Part shown: piece by piece, positions 1 through 12,234 of the stretch
Position numbering within the stretch: position 1 is the first letter of the stretch
Layout: every line of letters begins with the position of its first letter
Notes under the pieces: model-generated
Databases searched by the model: none
The model's input: the letters and a program-made list of their open reading frames with translations, nothing else
What the model was told of the DNA's origin: nothing
Position numbers and translations under genes: made by a program
Source: Perognathus longimembris pacificus
Taxonomy: Eukaryota; Chordata; Mammalia; Rodentia; Heteromyidae
Assembly (NCBI RefSeq): GCF_023159225.1
Contig: NC_063176.1
Span: forward strand, 6,584,963 to 6,648,962
Direction of reading: 5' to 3'
Length of the DNA: 64,000 bases

Positions 1-1396
1 GCTTCACCAAAAAAAAGTTCTCAAAACTGTCATTCAAAAATCATTAATAGCTGAAAAGATGTTCAGAGATTGTTGCTTATTCATTATGAGCTATATCTAA
101 GTGATTAGAAGTTGCAATGCAGAGCTCTGCTTTTTCACAACTGAAGGATATAAATTGATTTGGATTAAATACATTTGTCTCTTCTGCATGCTGGTGTCAC
201 GGTGGAATATAATTCAACATGGTAGTTGAATATTCACACAGTTTACATTCATACCTCAATTTGGTTGCAAATTTCTTTTTAAAAAAAATAATTTTCAACC
301 TGATTTGAGAAGAAATGCACTTTCAGATAAAAAATGTGCTCTGCCCACACCCCCACAAGGAAGAAAAAAATACCTTTCTAAAATATTTGTTCACCACTGG
401 ATATGTCAGCAATTGAAACCTGCCAAACTCATCTACAAATGTGAGAAATGCAATGAGCAGAAGAGGCAGTTCCTGTGAAACTCAGTGAGGCTGTGTGAAG
501 GTCAAGGTTTGAGAAACCTTGTTTGTGTGATTTCTTATCCTATTGGTACATTCCACCACCAATTACCAGAAAGAACACATGAGATTTCATAGTTTTACCA
601 CATACAATAGGTTTGTCAAATAAGAAATGGTTTTATTGTACCAGACCGTACCCACCTGTTTAAAGTTTCCTGTATTAGAGTTTGAAAAAAAAAAAACAAT
701 TACAAGTAGAAAATTGTTTTCAAATGATTGATACCCCTTAAAGTTACTCAATTACCACTTTTATCATCGTAATTTGTGTCTATCTTTCCTCATGCATCCT
801 TTGGCATATAATCAGTTGCTCCTTATGAAGTGTATTAACTGTATGTAACTGTATGAATGTGCATGGTCTTTAGCTTCTTGCATTTTATTTACTATGTCAG
901 TATTCTGAAGTTGTGAATTCACTGTGAATTTATGCCCTAATACTCCGTGTAAACCGAAGTGAAGGTAGCATTTGTTGCCTAAAGAAGGAAACATATCCTT
1001 GACTCTGTTTTCTACTGTTTTAAGCAGTGTTCAATAGTAAACACACTTACTGTTCTGAGTCTAAAATTTAACATGGAACATTGGTAAGAGCTGAACACTT
1101 GTGTGTTGGCATGTCTGTAATTTAATTTCTATGTGAAAGTAAATGCTTCTCAAAAGACATTTTCCCTCCCATTTGAAATGGGCCCTCAAAAGCACAAGCA
1201 GTAGTCCTCACCTCTACAAGGTGTTTTGGGCAGTATGGTGCATTGGTTAGCAAACACTGTTTGAATCAGATGTTAGACATTTACTAACTATACAAGGTTT
1301 CATAATAGAATGTGCTTCTTTTATTATGTTTTTCTAAAAAAAATAAGAAAAAAAGCAAAGTATAACAGTAAACTGTCTTTCTTCATATACTACCAG
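1..1396. other. Unique AT-rich non-coding DNA, possibly intronic
   Basis: No repeat family, RNA gene or convincing coding frame is seen. If the exon at 1397 is real, this is the last intron of that gene. The 60-codon minus frame at 812-994 has no family resemblance and is taken as chance. Confidence 0.5.
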
Positions 1397-1483
1397 ATAT
1401 GCAACCTCGAAGTAAATAAATATTACGTACAATATAATGATCGTGAGGAGGAGGAGAAGGAGGAGGACAGTGAAGAGGACTGA
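1397..1483 (+). CDS. Candidate terminal coding exon, acidic C-terminus, gene unknown
   Basis: A pyrimidine-rich stretch ending in CCAG (AG at 1395-1396) looks like a splice acceptor, with a branch-point-like 'AGTAAAC' about 25 bases upstream. From 1397 a phase-0 frame runs 28 codons to TGA at 1481-1483. The predicted tail begins ICNLEVNKYY, continues VQYNDR, and ends in an acidic run EEEEKEEDSEED. The downstream sequence reads like a 3'UTR. The protein family is not recognised, and any upstream exons lie outside the window or are unseen. Against the call: the frame is also open upstream to an ATG at 1310 (57 codons), the acidic run is partly a GAG/GGA repeat, and no second exon is visible. 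The splice site and UTR are inference, not proof. Confidence 0.33.
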   Translation: MCNLEVNKYYVQYNDREEEEKEEDSEED

Positions 1484-2165
1484 ATAAACAGGGTTGAAGA
1501 GATAGTTTTATTTTCAGTTTAGTAACGAGTCTTCATTTTTTCAACTGGTTACATTGAATTTTTTCTCTATGATATGTTCATTACACAGTCATGTACAAAA
1601 AAAGAAATAGATCAGAACTTTCTTTCCCCTTTTCTTATTCATTTGTGAAAAAGTCTTTCCACATATTAATGATTGAATACTCGGGAGAAGGCGGCAACTC
1701 TTTGCTTTGTATTTCTGTTTATAGCAACCAGACCCAATGTTGTTGTTTTTTTCTCTTCCAAATGTTAATAAATGTGTTATATTTATTTGAGCTGAGGACT
1801 GTATTAACTGATAAGTGGACAGAGTAATTGTGAATGTTCAGACTGCTGAAGTTTTAAAATTAATTACAAGTGTGTAAAATTCATTTACAGTAGTCTGAAA
1901 AACAGATTAGACTCAGACATTTATTAATATATTTATTGATGTCTCCTAGGCAGTCCAGAAGCAGCCAAACAGTGAATTTTATTCCAAGATAGATATCAGG
2001 CTATCTTAAGTCCTTGACTCAGTTAATTCAAGCAAGGATTAGCCTTTCTGTATTCTTTCCACATCGGAAGCTCTATGTGCTTTTTTGTTTATGTACATGC
2101 TTTTGTAGCTTACAATATGAAATTTTCTATTTTTTCACAAAATAAAAATCCCTTTAAATACAGTT
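1484..2165 (+). other. Candidate 3'UTR with several AATAAA signals
   Basis: AT-rich sequence following the stop of the acidic frame. AATAAA hexamers occur at 1483-1488, 1767-1772 and 2141-2146; the last sits in a U-rich setting typical of a distal cleavage site. No SINE or L1 is seen inside it, unlike most of the flanking DNA. The assignment depends on the terminal exon being real. Confidence 0.3.
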
Positions 2166-2654
2166 AAATCTGATTGTCATGCTTGACCCTCACTTAAAAT
2201 CCTCCCCCAACTTATAGCCTTTATATAATGATTTCAGTTCTGATTTAAAAAAAAAAAAAAAACTTAAAGCCTGAATTTCCTTGGATAAAAGCATAAAAGG
2301 CGACCATTAGCTGTCCACAAAGAAAATCATGAGTCTTTGCATTCACATAGTTTTCCAAGTAGAGATGCCTTGAGATTAAAAGGCAGGATCATTTCTATGC
2401 TGAGACCTGATTAGAATATGTTTTATGGTAGAGTAATACGAAGCTTACTTGGTGTGTGTCCTGGGGTAAGCTTGGAGGTTGCGAACCTGTCTACCATCTC
2501 CGGGAAAGGCAAGTGGAGCTGAACACTGTGAGCCTAAGCCCTTCGCTCTGTGAAGCTGCTTGTGGTGTAAGGTCTGTTTTCACAGAAATGGCTGCTCCTG
2601 TATATGGAACCTCCTTATCTATTGTTTTCTGTTATTATAGTGCTCATTTTATAA

Positions 2655-3005
2655 AAATACTTCGATTGTGAAGGTGATGTACTGTGGGGTGACGGTAAGT
2701 CAGGTAATAACCAGTCTCACTTTTTCCCCTGGTTTTCTCACAATTTTTCCCTCCAGACCAACCTCCCCCACAAGTTGTCTAGTTCATTGCTAACATGGTG
2801 TCTAGTGAGGGTCGCTGCTGCCTTTGTGCACGCATTTCCCACCGTTTCTGTGCCTCTTCTACCCTCACCGGAACAGATAAACTTACATACAAAAGAGAAG
2901 GTACAGAAATCCAAAACAGCAACCAAGGGGAAAACAAACTAACTAAACCAAAAGAACAACAACAAAAGAAACCTCTTGTTTCCATTTCTTGGAGTTCATT
3001 TCAAT
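2655..3005 (-). mobile_element. Old L1-type 3'UTR fragment (minus)
   Basis: Read on the plus strand it has the order seen in reversed L1 3' ends: a 'gatgtac' and 'ggtaagtcaggtaa' segment like the reversed L1 terminus, a pyrimidine block, then 'gttcattgctaacatggt'. It is well diverged from the young L1 ends elsewhere in the window, so it would belong to an older L1 lineage. Short frames inside it are not genes. Confidence 0.4.
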
Positions 3006-3400
3006 AAATGTAAAAAGCATCACAAATAAGCTGATATAGTCAAGGAAATAAACTGTAATCGTTTTATTTATATGGTAAAAGAGCCTGGGGCAATAATCCA
3101 TAAGTTACATTTTGTCCATAAAAGTCACTATTCTAAGGACATGAATTAATCACTACATATTTTCACGTAAATTACTCAAAGTTCTTAGTTACTAAGTACG
3201 TTACTTTTGATTTTGCTGAGTAAAACTCCTGACTTGGTAGCTCAGGGTCATAAAGGAAAAAGTTAACACTTAAGGAATGTGAGCCACTTTGAATTAGAAA
3301 TTTTCCAATTTACTTTTGAAATGCAAATTATTTCTTCTGCTTTATTAATGAGGAAACAATGGGATGAAGCCTTTTAAAACAAACAAACACTTCCCAAAAG

Positions 3401-3743
3401 GCAGGAGCAGGTGGCTCACGCCTTAATCCTAGCTACTACAGGAGGCTGAGACCTGAGGAGCCCAGTTTGAAGCCCGCCTGGGCAGGAAAGTCGCGAGATT
3501 CTTTTTTTTTTTTTTTTCCTTATTTATTGTCAGAGTGATGTACAGAGAGGTTACAGTTTCATACGTTAGGCTTTGGGTACATTTCTTGTACTGTTTGTTA
3601 CCTCTTATCTCCATTGAAAAACAAAGCAAAAAAGAAAAAGAAAGAAAGAAAGAAATGGAGCTGCGGTGGTCCAGAATTATCTTTGAGACAAAAACTGAGA
3701 GACAATGTGCAGGCCCTGAGTTCAAGCCCCATGACTGGAGTGG

Positions 3744-3744
<1 letters not shown>
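3401..3744 (+). mobile_element. B1/ID composite SINE, split by an L1 3' end
   Basis: The B1-like head (GGTGGCTCACGCC, then CTAGCTACT and GGAGGCTGAGA) spans 3403-3496. The ID-like tail resumes near 3611 and ends with GGCCCTGAGTTCAAGCCCC at 3712-3730. The intervening 3497-3610 is a reversed L1 3' terminus. A (CA)n repeat follows directly. Confidence 0.8.
3497..3610 (-). mobile_element. L1 3' end inserted in a SINE
   Basis: It starts with a T run (the reversed poly(A)), then TTATTTATTGTCAGAGTGATGT, GGTTACAGTTTCATACGTTA and the reversed 'acaagaaatgtaccc' motif, all matching the last ~100 bases of the other L1 copies. It is heavily 5'-truncated and lies inside the B1/ID SINE. Confidence 0.75.

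Positions 3745-3791
<47 letters not shown>
3745..3791. repeat. (CA)n microsatellite
   Basis: About 23 uninterrupted CA units directly after the SINE tail. The overlapping frames on both strands (poly-TH and poly-CV) are repeat artefacts. Confidence 0.97.
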
Positions 3792-3847
3792 CTGCCCAAG
3801 TCCTGACTTGCCAAGGAAGACAATAGGCAATAGAAAATAGGTAAACT

Positions 3848-4095
3848 GGGACTCAGTGGCTCACTGTTATAATCCCAGGTTTTTAGAGGTTGATTTGATC
3901 TGAGCTGCTTAAGAGGCTAAGAATCTTTATTTCCCAGCCTGCTCAGACACAAAATCTTTTATGTCCAAGGCACCAGCAAAAAAAAAAAATTAAAGGACTC
4001 GTTCAGGTGGTAGAAAGCCAGTCTTAAGTGAAAAAGCTGAATAAGTGTGCAAATCCTGGAGTTCATGTTCTACCCAAGACTAGCACACAGAAAGG
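3848..4095 (+). mobile_element. Old, diverged B1/ID SINE
   Basis: Recognisable landmarks in order: CAGTGGCTCACTGTTATAAT (head), GATCTGAGCTGCTTAAGAGG, CCAGCCTGCTCAG, then an ID-like tail with CAGGTGGTAGAAAGCC and a degraded GAGTTCATG end. Divergence is much higher than in neighbouring copies. Confidence 0.6.
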
Positions 4096-4724
4096 GTAGA
4101 GAAACATACTTTCCTTTAGAACAAACTCATAAATTTTGCACCACACAAACTCAGATTCCACATGGTTCTCCATAAGACAGCATTTTGAGAAAAAGGAGTC
4201 GACGTATACTAAAAAAATTAAATTACTGGGGTTTTCTTAAATCAGATTTCTAAACACTTTCCATATGTTAGATAACTATTACTATTATAATAAAACACTA
4301 AATCTCAAGAAGAGTATAACCCTAGAACAATTAACAAAAGAATTTTTTAATTTAGTCACTGTTAAATATGTGAGAAATAAATTTCATGAAATAAAAGACA
4401 TATCACAAATAAGCAATTTTAACTAATAATATTAACCCAAAGAGATTTTGCACATTTAGTTTCACTCAATTAACTGAAAAATGTTTTTACAGCTATCATG
4501 GATTCTGATACTTCTTCCTTGCTAAAAGTTATTCAGCATTATAGCTTGCTGTATATCGTTAAAAAAAAAGCACAAAACTAGAATTGACTCTATAATCTTT
4601 GCCTGCTAAAATTTGCCTTTCACGCCCTCACACTTGGTCAGTTGCCTCCTATTTGGCTTGCAATGGAATGCTCCTTTTTTCTTTTTCTTACATACCTTGG
4701 GGATGACTATTCCTTGCCTTCTGT
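4096..4724. other. Unique AT-rich DNA
   Basis: Nothing recognisable: no repeat family, no coding frame with domain features. Confidence 0.5.
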
Positions 4725-4740
4725 TGTAGTGAATTTTTTT

Positions 4741-4953
4741 TTAATTTATTTATTTTATTTTTTTTTTTTACCAGTCCTGGGCTTGGACTCAGGGCCTGAG
4801 CACTGTCCCTGGCTTCTTTTTGCTCAAGGCTAGCACTCTGCCACTTGAGCCACAGCGCCACTTCTGGCCATTTTCTGTATATGTGGTGCTGGGGAATTGA
4901 ACCCAGGGCCTCATGTATAGGAGGCAAGCACTCTTGCCACTATTCCCAGCCCC
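4741..4953 (-). mobile_element. ID-ID dimeric SINE with target-site duplication
   Basis: Reversed dimer: T-rich tail, CAGTCCTGGGCTTGGACTC, then CTCAAGGCTAGCACTCTGCC (right unit) and GAATTGAACCCAGGGCCTC (reversed B box of the left unit), ending in CAGCCCC. Flanking copies of TGTAGTGAATTTTTTT (4725-4740 and 4954-4969, one mismatch) are its target-site duplication. Confidence 0.9.
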
Positions 4954-5004
4954 TGTAGTGAGTTTTTTTACTAGAATCTTTTAGATCTCTCAGCAGTATT
5001 CCTC

Positions 5005-5115
5005 TGCCTCTGCCTCCTCCTCCCTCCCCTTCCCCCACTCCTCATCCCTCCTTTTTCCTCTTCCCCTCTCTCCCTCCTTCCTTCTCCATCCTCCTCCTCC
5101 TCCTTTTTCTCATTG
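5005..5115. repeat. Pyrimidine-rich low-complexity tract
   Basis: Dense C/T blocks (CCTCCTCCTCC, CCTTCCCCC and similar), no regular unit length. Confidence 0.85.
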
Positions 5116-5194
5116 CCTTAGTCACTGTGGTCTTCAATTACATAATCAGCTTCTCCTTTCATTGTTGTGGTGTTCGCATTTAGATTTTTTATTT

Positions 5195-5480
5195 ATTTTT
5201 TTTTTGTGGTGCCAGTTTTGTGGCTGGAACCCATTCTCTACTCCTGGGTAGCTTATATAGAAAATATTATATATATTCTTTTTGCAGGACTGGTCTTACT
5301 CAATGCTTCGCACTTTCCTGAAGAGCTTGCTTAACTGGTGCTGGACACTTGAACTATGCCCCCAGCCAGGCTTTTAGTTCGTCATTTTGGAGATGGATCC
5401 TTCTGCCCTGTCTTGACATGAAACCTCGATCCCCTAGATCTACTGAGCAGCTGGGGTTAGAGGAATAACATCTTACTATA
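5195..5480 (-). mobile_element. Very diverged B1/ID SINE (minus)
   Basis: The end near 5418-5466 (GATCCCCTAGATCTACTGAGCAGCTGGGGTTAGAGG in outline) parallels the reversed B1 head 'gatcctcagatctcagcctcctgagtagctagg' of other copies. The T-rich start and 'ctggaacccattctc' fit a reversed ID tail. Old copy. Confidence 0.4.
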
Positions 5481-7440
5481 TTTGCTAGATGTACAGAAAA
5501 ATGTTTTGGGATTTGACTTAAATTTCTTCCACAGATTGGAAGTTTGCGTTTTCATTTCCTTTTTCACATTCCTTTATAAAAGAGAGAAATGTATTCTACT
5601 TGATTAACAGGGGAAAAGATGTTACTGTCTTTTCTTCCTGTGCCATTAAGCCTATCCAGTAAACTCCAGTATCAAAAGCTAGTTTTGTGGTAAGCACAAA
5701 TTTGATGTCTATTTGCAGAACAAATGATTCTAAACAATCTTAATATAGTCTTTTGTGAGTGATCTTTGTGAATTTAGCATTGGTCTGTACAAAACAAAAG
5801 GAAAAGAAATGAAAGTTTTGATATATGACTATTGTTTTGACAAATGCAGAAATAACACTTTCATTTCATTCTGGTATGGAGTTAAATAATTTCTTCTTTG
5901 GGCTAGAATTTCACTTAGAAAAAAATTACAGACTCATAGGGAATAAATTTGAGTCAAAAAAACATGATCACACAAGTTGTAATGGAAGATTATGAGCTTT
6001 TTCCTATATAACTTCCAATAGTCCTCTTTTAGGCTCCAGAAAAATCAAACTAAATTAAAATTATGACTTGAATCAAATTGCCAGTTCAAGATGATATCAT
6101 TGTCACTTTGTTTTTAAGCAGTTTGAATCCTTTAAGATTCCCAAAATAAATATTATAAGATGTAGTGTATGTTTGCAATGTATATACATTGTAGATTATA
6201 GGTTTGGAAAATACATTAACACTTTAAAACTACATCTTGCAAGTATACGGATCCTTTATATAACCTGAGGGTTTTGAGCATTTAATGACAGTGATGTAAA
6301 TGGCACCTCATGTTAAAATTAGACAAATATCTTCTTTATGACTTTATGTGGTGGGATTTTTCAGAGTTTCCAAATTAGAACACAGACAGACAGATACCTC
6401 TCATCATGTTTTTTTCATAAAATGTGAGTTGGTTTTAGGCAAGCAGGGATGGTTTATTTGACAGAGACAAAAATTGATACATAAATACAGTAAGGAATAT
6501 ATTTTTTTAAAGAAGCCTGCTATTAAATAATGAAGGAGACCTTGAACTACCAGCTGGATATGTGTTATCTTTAATCAGTTCATTTCTCTATATATAGGAG
6601 TTTGGAAAAGTTCTGTAATACTTTCATGTATTTCCTCAAGCATTTTTGACTGATTCTAAAACAGATTCTTAAATGAGGCTGGACAATAACTCTTGCTTTG
6701 TGGATCATAAACTCTATAGAACTGACAAGTAAAATAATAAATCTAGCCAAATGACACTCTTTACATGATCCAAAAATTTGTAAATGCCTTCCTTTGATTG
6801 AGTGTGTCATGGTAATGGCAAATGAAAATATTATGTTAGTGTTCCTATACCCCCAAACATTGTGTTGTTTTCTGTCATACATGTCCATCCAGTCTTCATA
6901 ATGTTACTTATCCGAGATACCAATTCAGTCATTACTTGGGACAAACCTGAAAACAGAGACTTTGCAAACGCTAAGTGACTTTTTTAGATGATAGAGCTCA
7001 TGACTATATCCCATCAAGGTTAACCCTTGCATGTCTCAGGTCCAGACACACAAGGTCCCTTCCTGCTTTGGAATCTGTCTGATCAGTTATCTTAGCTTTC
7101 AGAGATCCTCGGCTACCACTGTCCATCAAGCCTTCCCTTCATCTTCAGCTACCTGAGGATGTAGTTCTGAAAGATTATGCCTCTTTGGAGCCAGTTTTCA
7201 AATCCTGCTATTCCTTTTTTTGTGGTGTAAATTTGTGCAAAAGCTTTATCCACTCCATCACAGATACCTCATCTCTTTTGAGTGAAAATAACTGGTTGTT
7301 ACCAGAACTAATAGAGAGTGTGAAAATACCACTGGCACCTCAGAGTTCTCCAGTGAATTTCCTTTTATATATGCAATTGCACATTCAGCAAAGCAATTTA
7401 TAAGACAATTGCTCTTTAATCAGTGACACCCCTTTCCATC
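5481..7440. other. Unique AT-rich DNA
   Basis: No family recognised. The 102-codon minus frame at 6580-6888 and 72-codon plus frame at 7185-7403 lack domains, splice context or compositional bias and are regarded as chance. Confidence 0.5.
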
Positions 7441-7462
7441 TCACCCACCCAACCCACCCCTT

Positions 7463-7562
7463 CTTTTACAGTTCTTTTCCTTTTCTTTCCTCTTTTCCCT
7501 TCTTTTTTCTTTTCTTTTCCTTTCTTTCTTTTGTTCTTTCCTTCTTTCTTTCTTTTTTTTTT
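7463..7562. repeat. Poly-pyrimidine (TTTC/CTTT) tract
   Basis: Irregular TTTCC/TTTTC blocks that merge into the reversed tail of the SINE starting at 7560; probably grown from that A-rich tail. Confidence 0.85.
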
Positions 7563-7795
7563 GTGCTCATCCTGGGGATTGAACTCAGGGCTTGGATGCT
7601 CTCCTTGAGATTCTTTCACTCCAGGCTAGTGGTCTACCACCTGAGCCACAGTTCTACTTCTAGTGTTTTGGGTGGTTTAATGAAGGTGTCTCGTAGACTT
7701 ACCTGCCTGGTATGGCTTTGAACCCCAAACCTCAACCAGAAGCCTCCTGACAAGGTAAGATTAGAGGCAGGTGTTACCCTCCCAGCTTTCTTTCA
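7560..7795 (-). mobile_element. B1/ID SINE (minus)
   Basis: Reversed ID tail (GATTGAACTCAGGGCTTGG, CAGGCTAGTGGTCTACCACC, GAGCCACAGTTC), then the reversed B1 head (ATTAGAGGCAGGTGTTACC). Moderately diverged. Confidence 0.75.
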
Positions 7796-8282
7796 CATTT
7801 GTTCATTTTGTAGTATGTACGTTGAATTCTTGACTACATTCTATCCACCGTCTCCCCTCTTCCCTGGGCTCCACTGCGTCTCTTGCAAGTGTGCATTTCC
7901 AGGTGGTTATTTTGTTTAATTTTGTCTTTGCCTTTCCACTTTTCTAGAGTCTAACAATTCCTTGCCATCAAGACATATAGAAGGATATGATCACTTTTTA
8001 GAAAAATCTTTTCTTATATTGATTGTACTGTATACTTTCCTTTTATTCTATTTTTATCTTAACTTGATAATGTTACAATGTTAAGCACATATGAATTGTA
8101 ATAATATTTTAGTAGGTTCCCTTGCAAATATACTTACAGAATACCATGTTGGGTTATTTATAAGCTAATCGGTTCATATGTGAATCAGCTTATTACTTCA
8201 ATATAAACAGGCCATTCTTGTCGGGGGCATTTTCCTTACTTCGTGAAACAGGATTGATGGCAGATTCGTAGCTCATGAAAGA
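7796..8282. other. Unique DNA
   Basis: No repeat or gene recognised. Confidence 0.5.
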
Positions 8283-8287
8283 GAAAG

Positions 8288-8526
8288 CAAGATGCCAGTG
8301 GCTCATGCCAATAATCCCTGCTACTCTGGAAGCTGAGATCAGAAGATCATGGTTGAAAGCCAGCAGGAAAGAAAAATCATGAGACTCTTACTTGCAATTA
8401 ACCATCTGAAAAATCAAAAATGGTGCTATGACTCAAAGTGGTTGAGTGCTAGCCTTGAGCAAAATGGAGCATAGGAACTGTATGCAGGCCCTGAGTTCAA
8501 ATCCCACAACTGATCAAAAAAATAAG
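8288..8526 (+). mobile_element. B1/ID SINE
   Basis: Head CCAGTGGCTCATGCCAATAA, CTACTCTGGAAGCTGAGATC; middle GAGACTCTTACTTGCAATTA; tail GTGCTAGCCTTGAGC and GGCCCTGAGTTCAAATCCC, then an A-rich end. Confidence 0.85.
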
Positions 8527-8803
8527 TAGAGAAGAGGAAACAATTACTTTATCAAGAAAACTTTCCACCCATGATTAATCTATTCCCAAGCTTATTAATC
8601 CATTCATTAAACTATTCAAGAGTACAGAGATTTTTTTGACCTAATCTCCCCATACATATTCTACTCTACTTCACAACAATGCTGAATAGCAGATTAAGTA
8701 TATTAACTTTGATCAGACTTGTTTTATACATACCTCTCTCCAATTCTCCAAGCCATATTAAAGGAAAATCCTGGGTGTCTTATCCTTAATTAAGTAACTA
8801 TTG

Positions 8804-8834
8804 GATATATATATATATATATATATACATATAT
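8804..8834. repeat. (TA)n microsatellite
   Basis: About 12 TA units with one interruption, in unique AT-rich DNA spanning 8527-9356. Confidence 0.9.
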
Positions 8835-9367
8835 GATTATTGCAAAAATATATTCAGTGTCATTATACCATATAAAATTATTTTGCAAATGTCTTCACAT
8901 ATGCAGCCAGTATTTCTCTATTTTATATATCATTAGAATTATTTTGAATAACTACTGAAATGATCTTATAAACTATTTCCTCTCTCAAAATTTCTCTCTC
9001 ACAAAATCTTTCCTCCTACAAATACCACTAATTCTTGGAGGTACTAAGTATTTTGCTTATAAATTTATTGTTATTTTTTGTGATTCTATTTTGAGCAATA
9101 TACAAATCACGTTCAACTACTTGATTTGATCCATATTTTATTTTTGAAAAACATAATACATGTTTATATACAGTTCTACTAGGACACAAAGCCAGGTTGA
9201 ATGCCTATTAAATTAAGAATAGTTAATGGTTATTATCAAATAATTATAGCCTTTAAATTTTCAAAAGAGTGACATTTTCATCCTTGCTTCTTTTTTTATT
9301 ATCACAAGTGTGTACTTGTACAAATCTACCTATAGTAGTTCCTAAATCCACTTATAACTTCCAGTTA

Positions 9368-9575
9368 GGCTGGGAATATGGCCTAGTGGTAGTGCGCTTG
9401 CCTCATATACATGAAGCCCTGGGTTCAGTTCCTCAGCACCACATGTATAAAAAAAAAAAGCCAGAAGTGGTGCTGTGGCTCAAGTGGTAGAGTGCTAGCC
9501 TTTAGCATAAAAGAAACCAGGGACAGTGCTCAGACCCCAGGACTGGCAAAAAATAAAAATTAAAAAAAATTCCAT
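9368..9575 (+). mobile_element. ID-ID dimeric SINE
   Basis: Left unit GGCTGGGAATATGGCCTAGT with A box and GGGTTCAGTTCC as B box; right unit after an A run with GCTGTGGCTCAAGTGG and GTGCTAGCC; ends AGGACTGGC plus A-rich tail. Flanks 'acttccagttag' and 'attccatttag' suggest an imperfect target-site duplication. Confidence 0.85.
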
Positions 9576-9589
9576 TTAGGTAGTCTGTT

Positions 9590-12176
9590 TTCACCAATAT
9601 CCATTACCCATTTAATGTAATGGCTGTGTTTGTACACCTTTCCTCTCTCATTCATCTGGCATTCTTCCCTTGATCCCCACACTAACAAAACATTACTGCT
9701 TCTTGACCCTAATTTATCTTTATCAATAGATTAAATGCATGATATTAGATTTATGTAGATTGGTAAGGCTTTTCCTTATCATTGTAAAAATAAGTAAATG
9801 TTTAAATTGACTCACCTTTGGCATGATGCCATATTTCTTTTTTTTTTTTCATTTGTCTAATCTCATTTACAGTCAGAATTAAATAGATCTTTTTAACATG
9901 AAACCAAAACTTTTTTTGGAAACAAAACAGGACAAAAACAATGTTTTCTGATTCACCTACATTTTTAGCCATTTATGCTCAATTCTTTCCAGTAAGCTTT
10001 ATTATTCGGCCTCCCTTTAAAATACTGATATTATGATAACATGGTCTTCCACACTAAATGTCTGGTACTGATATTTTTTTCGAAAATGTTGCTCATGTTT
10101 ATAATTGTTTACTGAATATCTCTGACTATACTCTATAAGAATTTGAGAATCAGCATACTGAAATGATATCCTCATGTTCATCAAAACACATATTCTCCCA
10201 TTCTTTTTAAATTGTTAGACATTATTATCTAATACCATTGATACAAATAGATAACAAAAATTGTATGCTAATTTTTATTGCCTTGAACTCCACTAAAACA
10301 TATATTAAAAGTTAATTTTACATTAAAAATGTTTCTCAGATATATTACTGGTAAATATAAACTTGTGAAAGAAAGCAAAAGCAGCTCTGAGAAATACAGT
10401 GTGTAAATACTGAGTGGATTGTCCAGCATTAAAGAAACACAGTTCCCTTTTAATACTTAATTTTATGCCTTTTTAGAGTGTGAATATGACACCAGTCTGA
10501 CAAAAATCTACAAATCAGTTATACACATTAAATAATGCATTTATCCAAAATTTTTGTCAAGTAGCGTGAATTTTTATCATTAAAGAATAAATAACAAAGC
10601 GTTAAGTTAAACCAATTCTTTGTTAAAATAAATATATATATAAGTACATATATACATATATGTATATATCCTATAGTGAAGGTGCTATGAACCATGTCAG
10701 GAAAGAAAATTGCCATGATCACACTGAAAATTGTAAAGGATAAAACTTTTTAGTCACAGTCATTTTAAAGGATGAAATTGGAAGGATTTCTACTGTGATG
10801 TCAGGATAAAACACTGTGATTCATTACACGCTCTGTGGCGTAGCAGTAGCACTGACTGTGTCAGGTGTCGGGGCCAGACTGAACCACAACAAATGAGTCA
10901 TCTTCAAGAATTATTTAATCTTCTACAAATATAGAAGATGCAACTTTCATGAATATTAACATAACATCAAGTGAGGAATGTGAAAGCTGCTATCTTCTCA
11001 CCTCAAGTGGGTTGCAAACTCTGCAGTCCTTTGCCTGGCTGATAGTCAGGAAGAGGAGAGGAAATGAGATCCAACTGCCTGCTGAAGCCCAGATCTTTGG
11101 CAGGATTTACTGATTTTCCTTACGTGTCATCATGAGCCTGATCTTCATGCCCTGTCAAATCACATAATTCTCATTTTACAGACTTGGAGGAAAGCTCCAA
11201 AGCATAATGAGCAAATTTCCTTGGAGAAGAAAACATTACAAAAATATATGTATATATGTGTGTTTGTGTATAGTATGCACACATATATTATGTACATATG
11301 TGTATGTGTTTAAAAAGTATATTATATATATATACATATTTCTTGTTCTTTAAGAGAGGTGGCTTCAAAGTTAAAGCTAAACTGGTTTTGAAATCCCTGT
11401 CTTGTTCACACTGTCTTCATGGGAAACTTCACAAAGCCTCCTAAAGTACAAAGACTTAATTACATTTGGTGTAAGGATTCTCCAAATATTTCACCATGGG
11501 ACCCTTTAAGATAGTTGTAGTTATTGCTACTGCCACAAGGTGGATGGCAAGAGTTGAATGTCATCTTTGTGCATGGCTTAAGTTATCTCTAATACTACAT
11601 TTCCTCAACCAATGACATGCAGGGAACCGACTGAGGGTTGCAATTAAGTCAGAATGAAAGAGTTGGGTGGGTCTTCACTACTATAATAACCGTTACTCAG
11701 ATTTTGCCAATTTTGAACAGGTGTTGAATTTTGTTAATTTTTTATATTTAGAATAGAGTTATAAAAAAGAGACTTGCAGATAAATGCTAAAATAATTGAA
11801 AATGATCTTGGATGTACTCCTATTAATATAGTCAATGTACCATTTCACATGAATGTTATAGTCATGTGAAAATAATATTTTAAGTGCATTCATCAGAGAC
11901 AAGAAAGAAAAGGATAACAGAGGTTGTCTGAAAGAAAAGCAATGTATACAAGCAGCTATTGATAAAGTATCTCAGCGGACATGGGTACTTCAGAAAAATG
12001 CATCAAATGCCAGGAATGGAGGAACGTGTCTGAAACCTAAAACTCAAGAAAATGGTTGAGGCACCTGTATGTGCACATAAGCATATACAAACATATATAC
12101 ACACTTATGTATAAAAACACAAACTTTCAGGCTGTTTGTTACATGCAATGTGAAAGGGAACAGTTGGAAAATAGGA

Positions 12177-12182
<6 letters not shown>
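9590..12182. other. Unique AT-rich DNA
   Basis: No interspersed repeat recognised in 2.6 kb, unusual for this window. A less AT-rich patch at 10790-10930 contains an AP-1-like TGAGTCA. TA-rich runs lie at 10630-10670 and 11240-11340. No coding evidence. Confidence 0.5.

Positions 12183-12232
<50 letters not shown>
12183..12232. repeat. (CA)n microsatellite
   Basis: About 25 uninterrupted CA units. Overlapping frames on both strands are artefacts of the repeat. Confidence 0.97.

Positions 12233-12234
<2 letters not shown>

Noticed and set aside
3429..3840. Long frames on both strands near 3.6 kb
   Set aside because: They are built from a CA microsatellite, an L1 tail and a SINE; no protein features.
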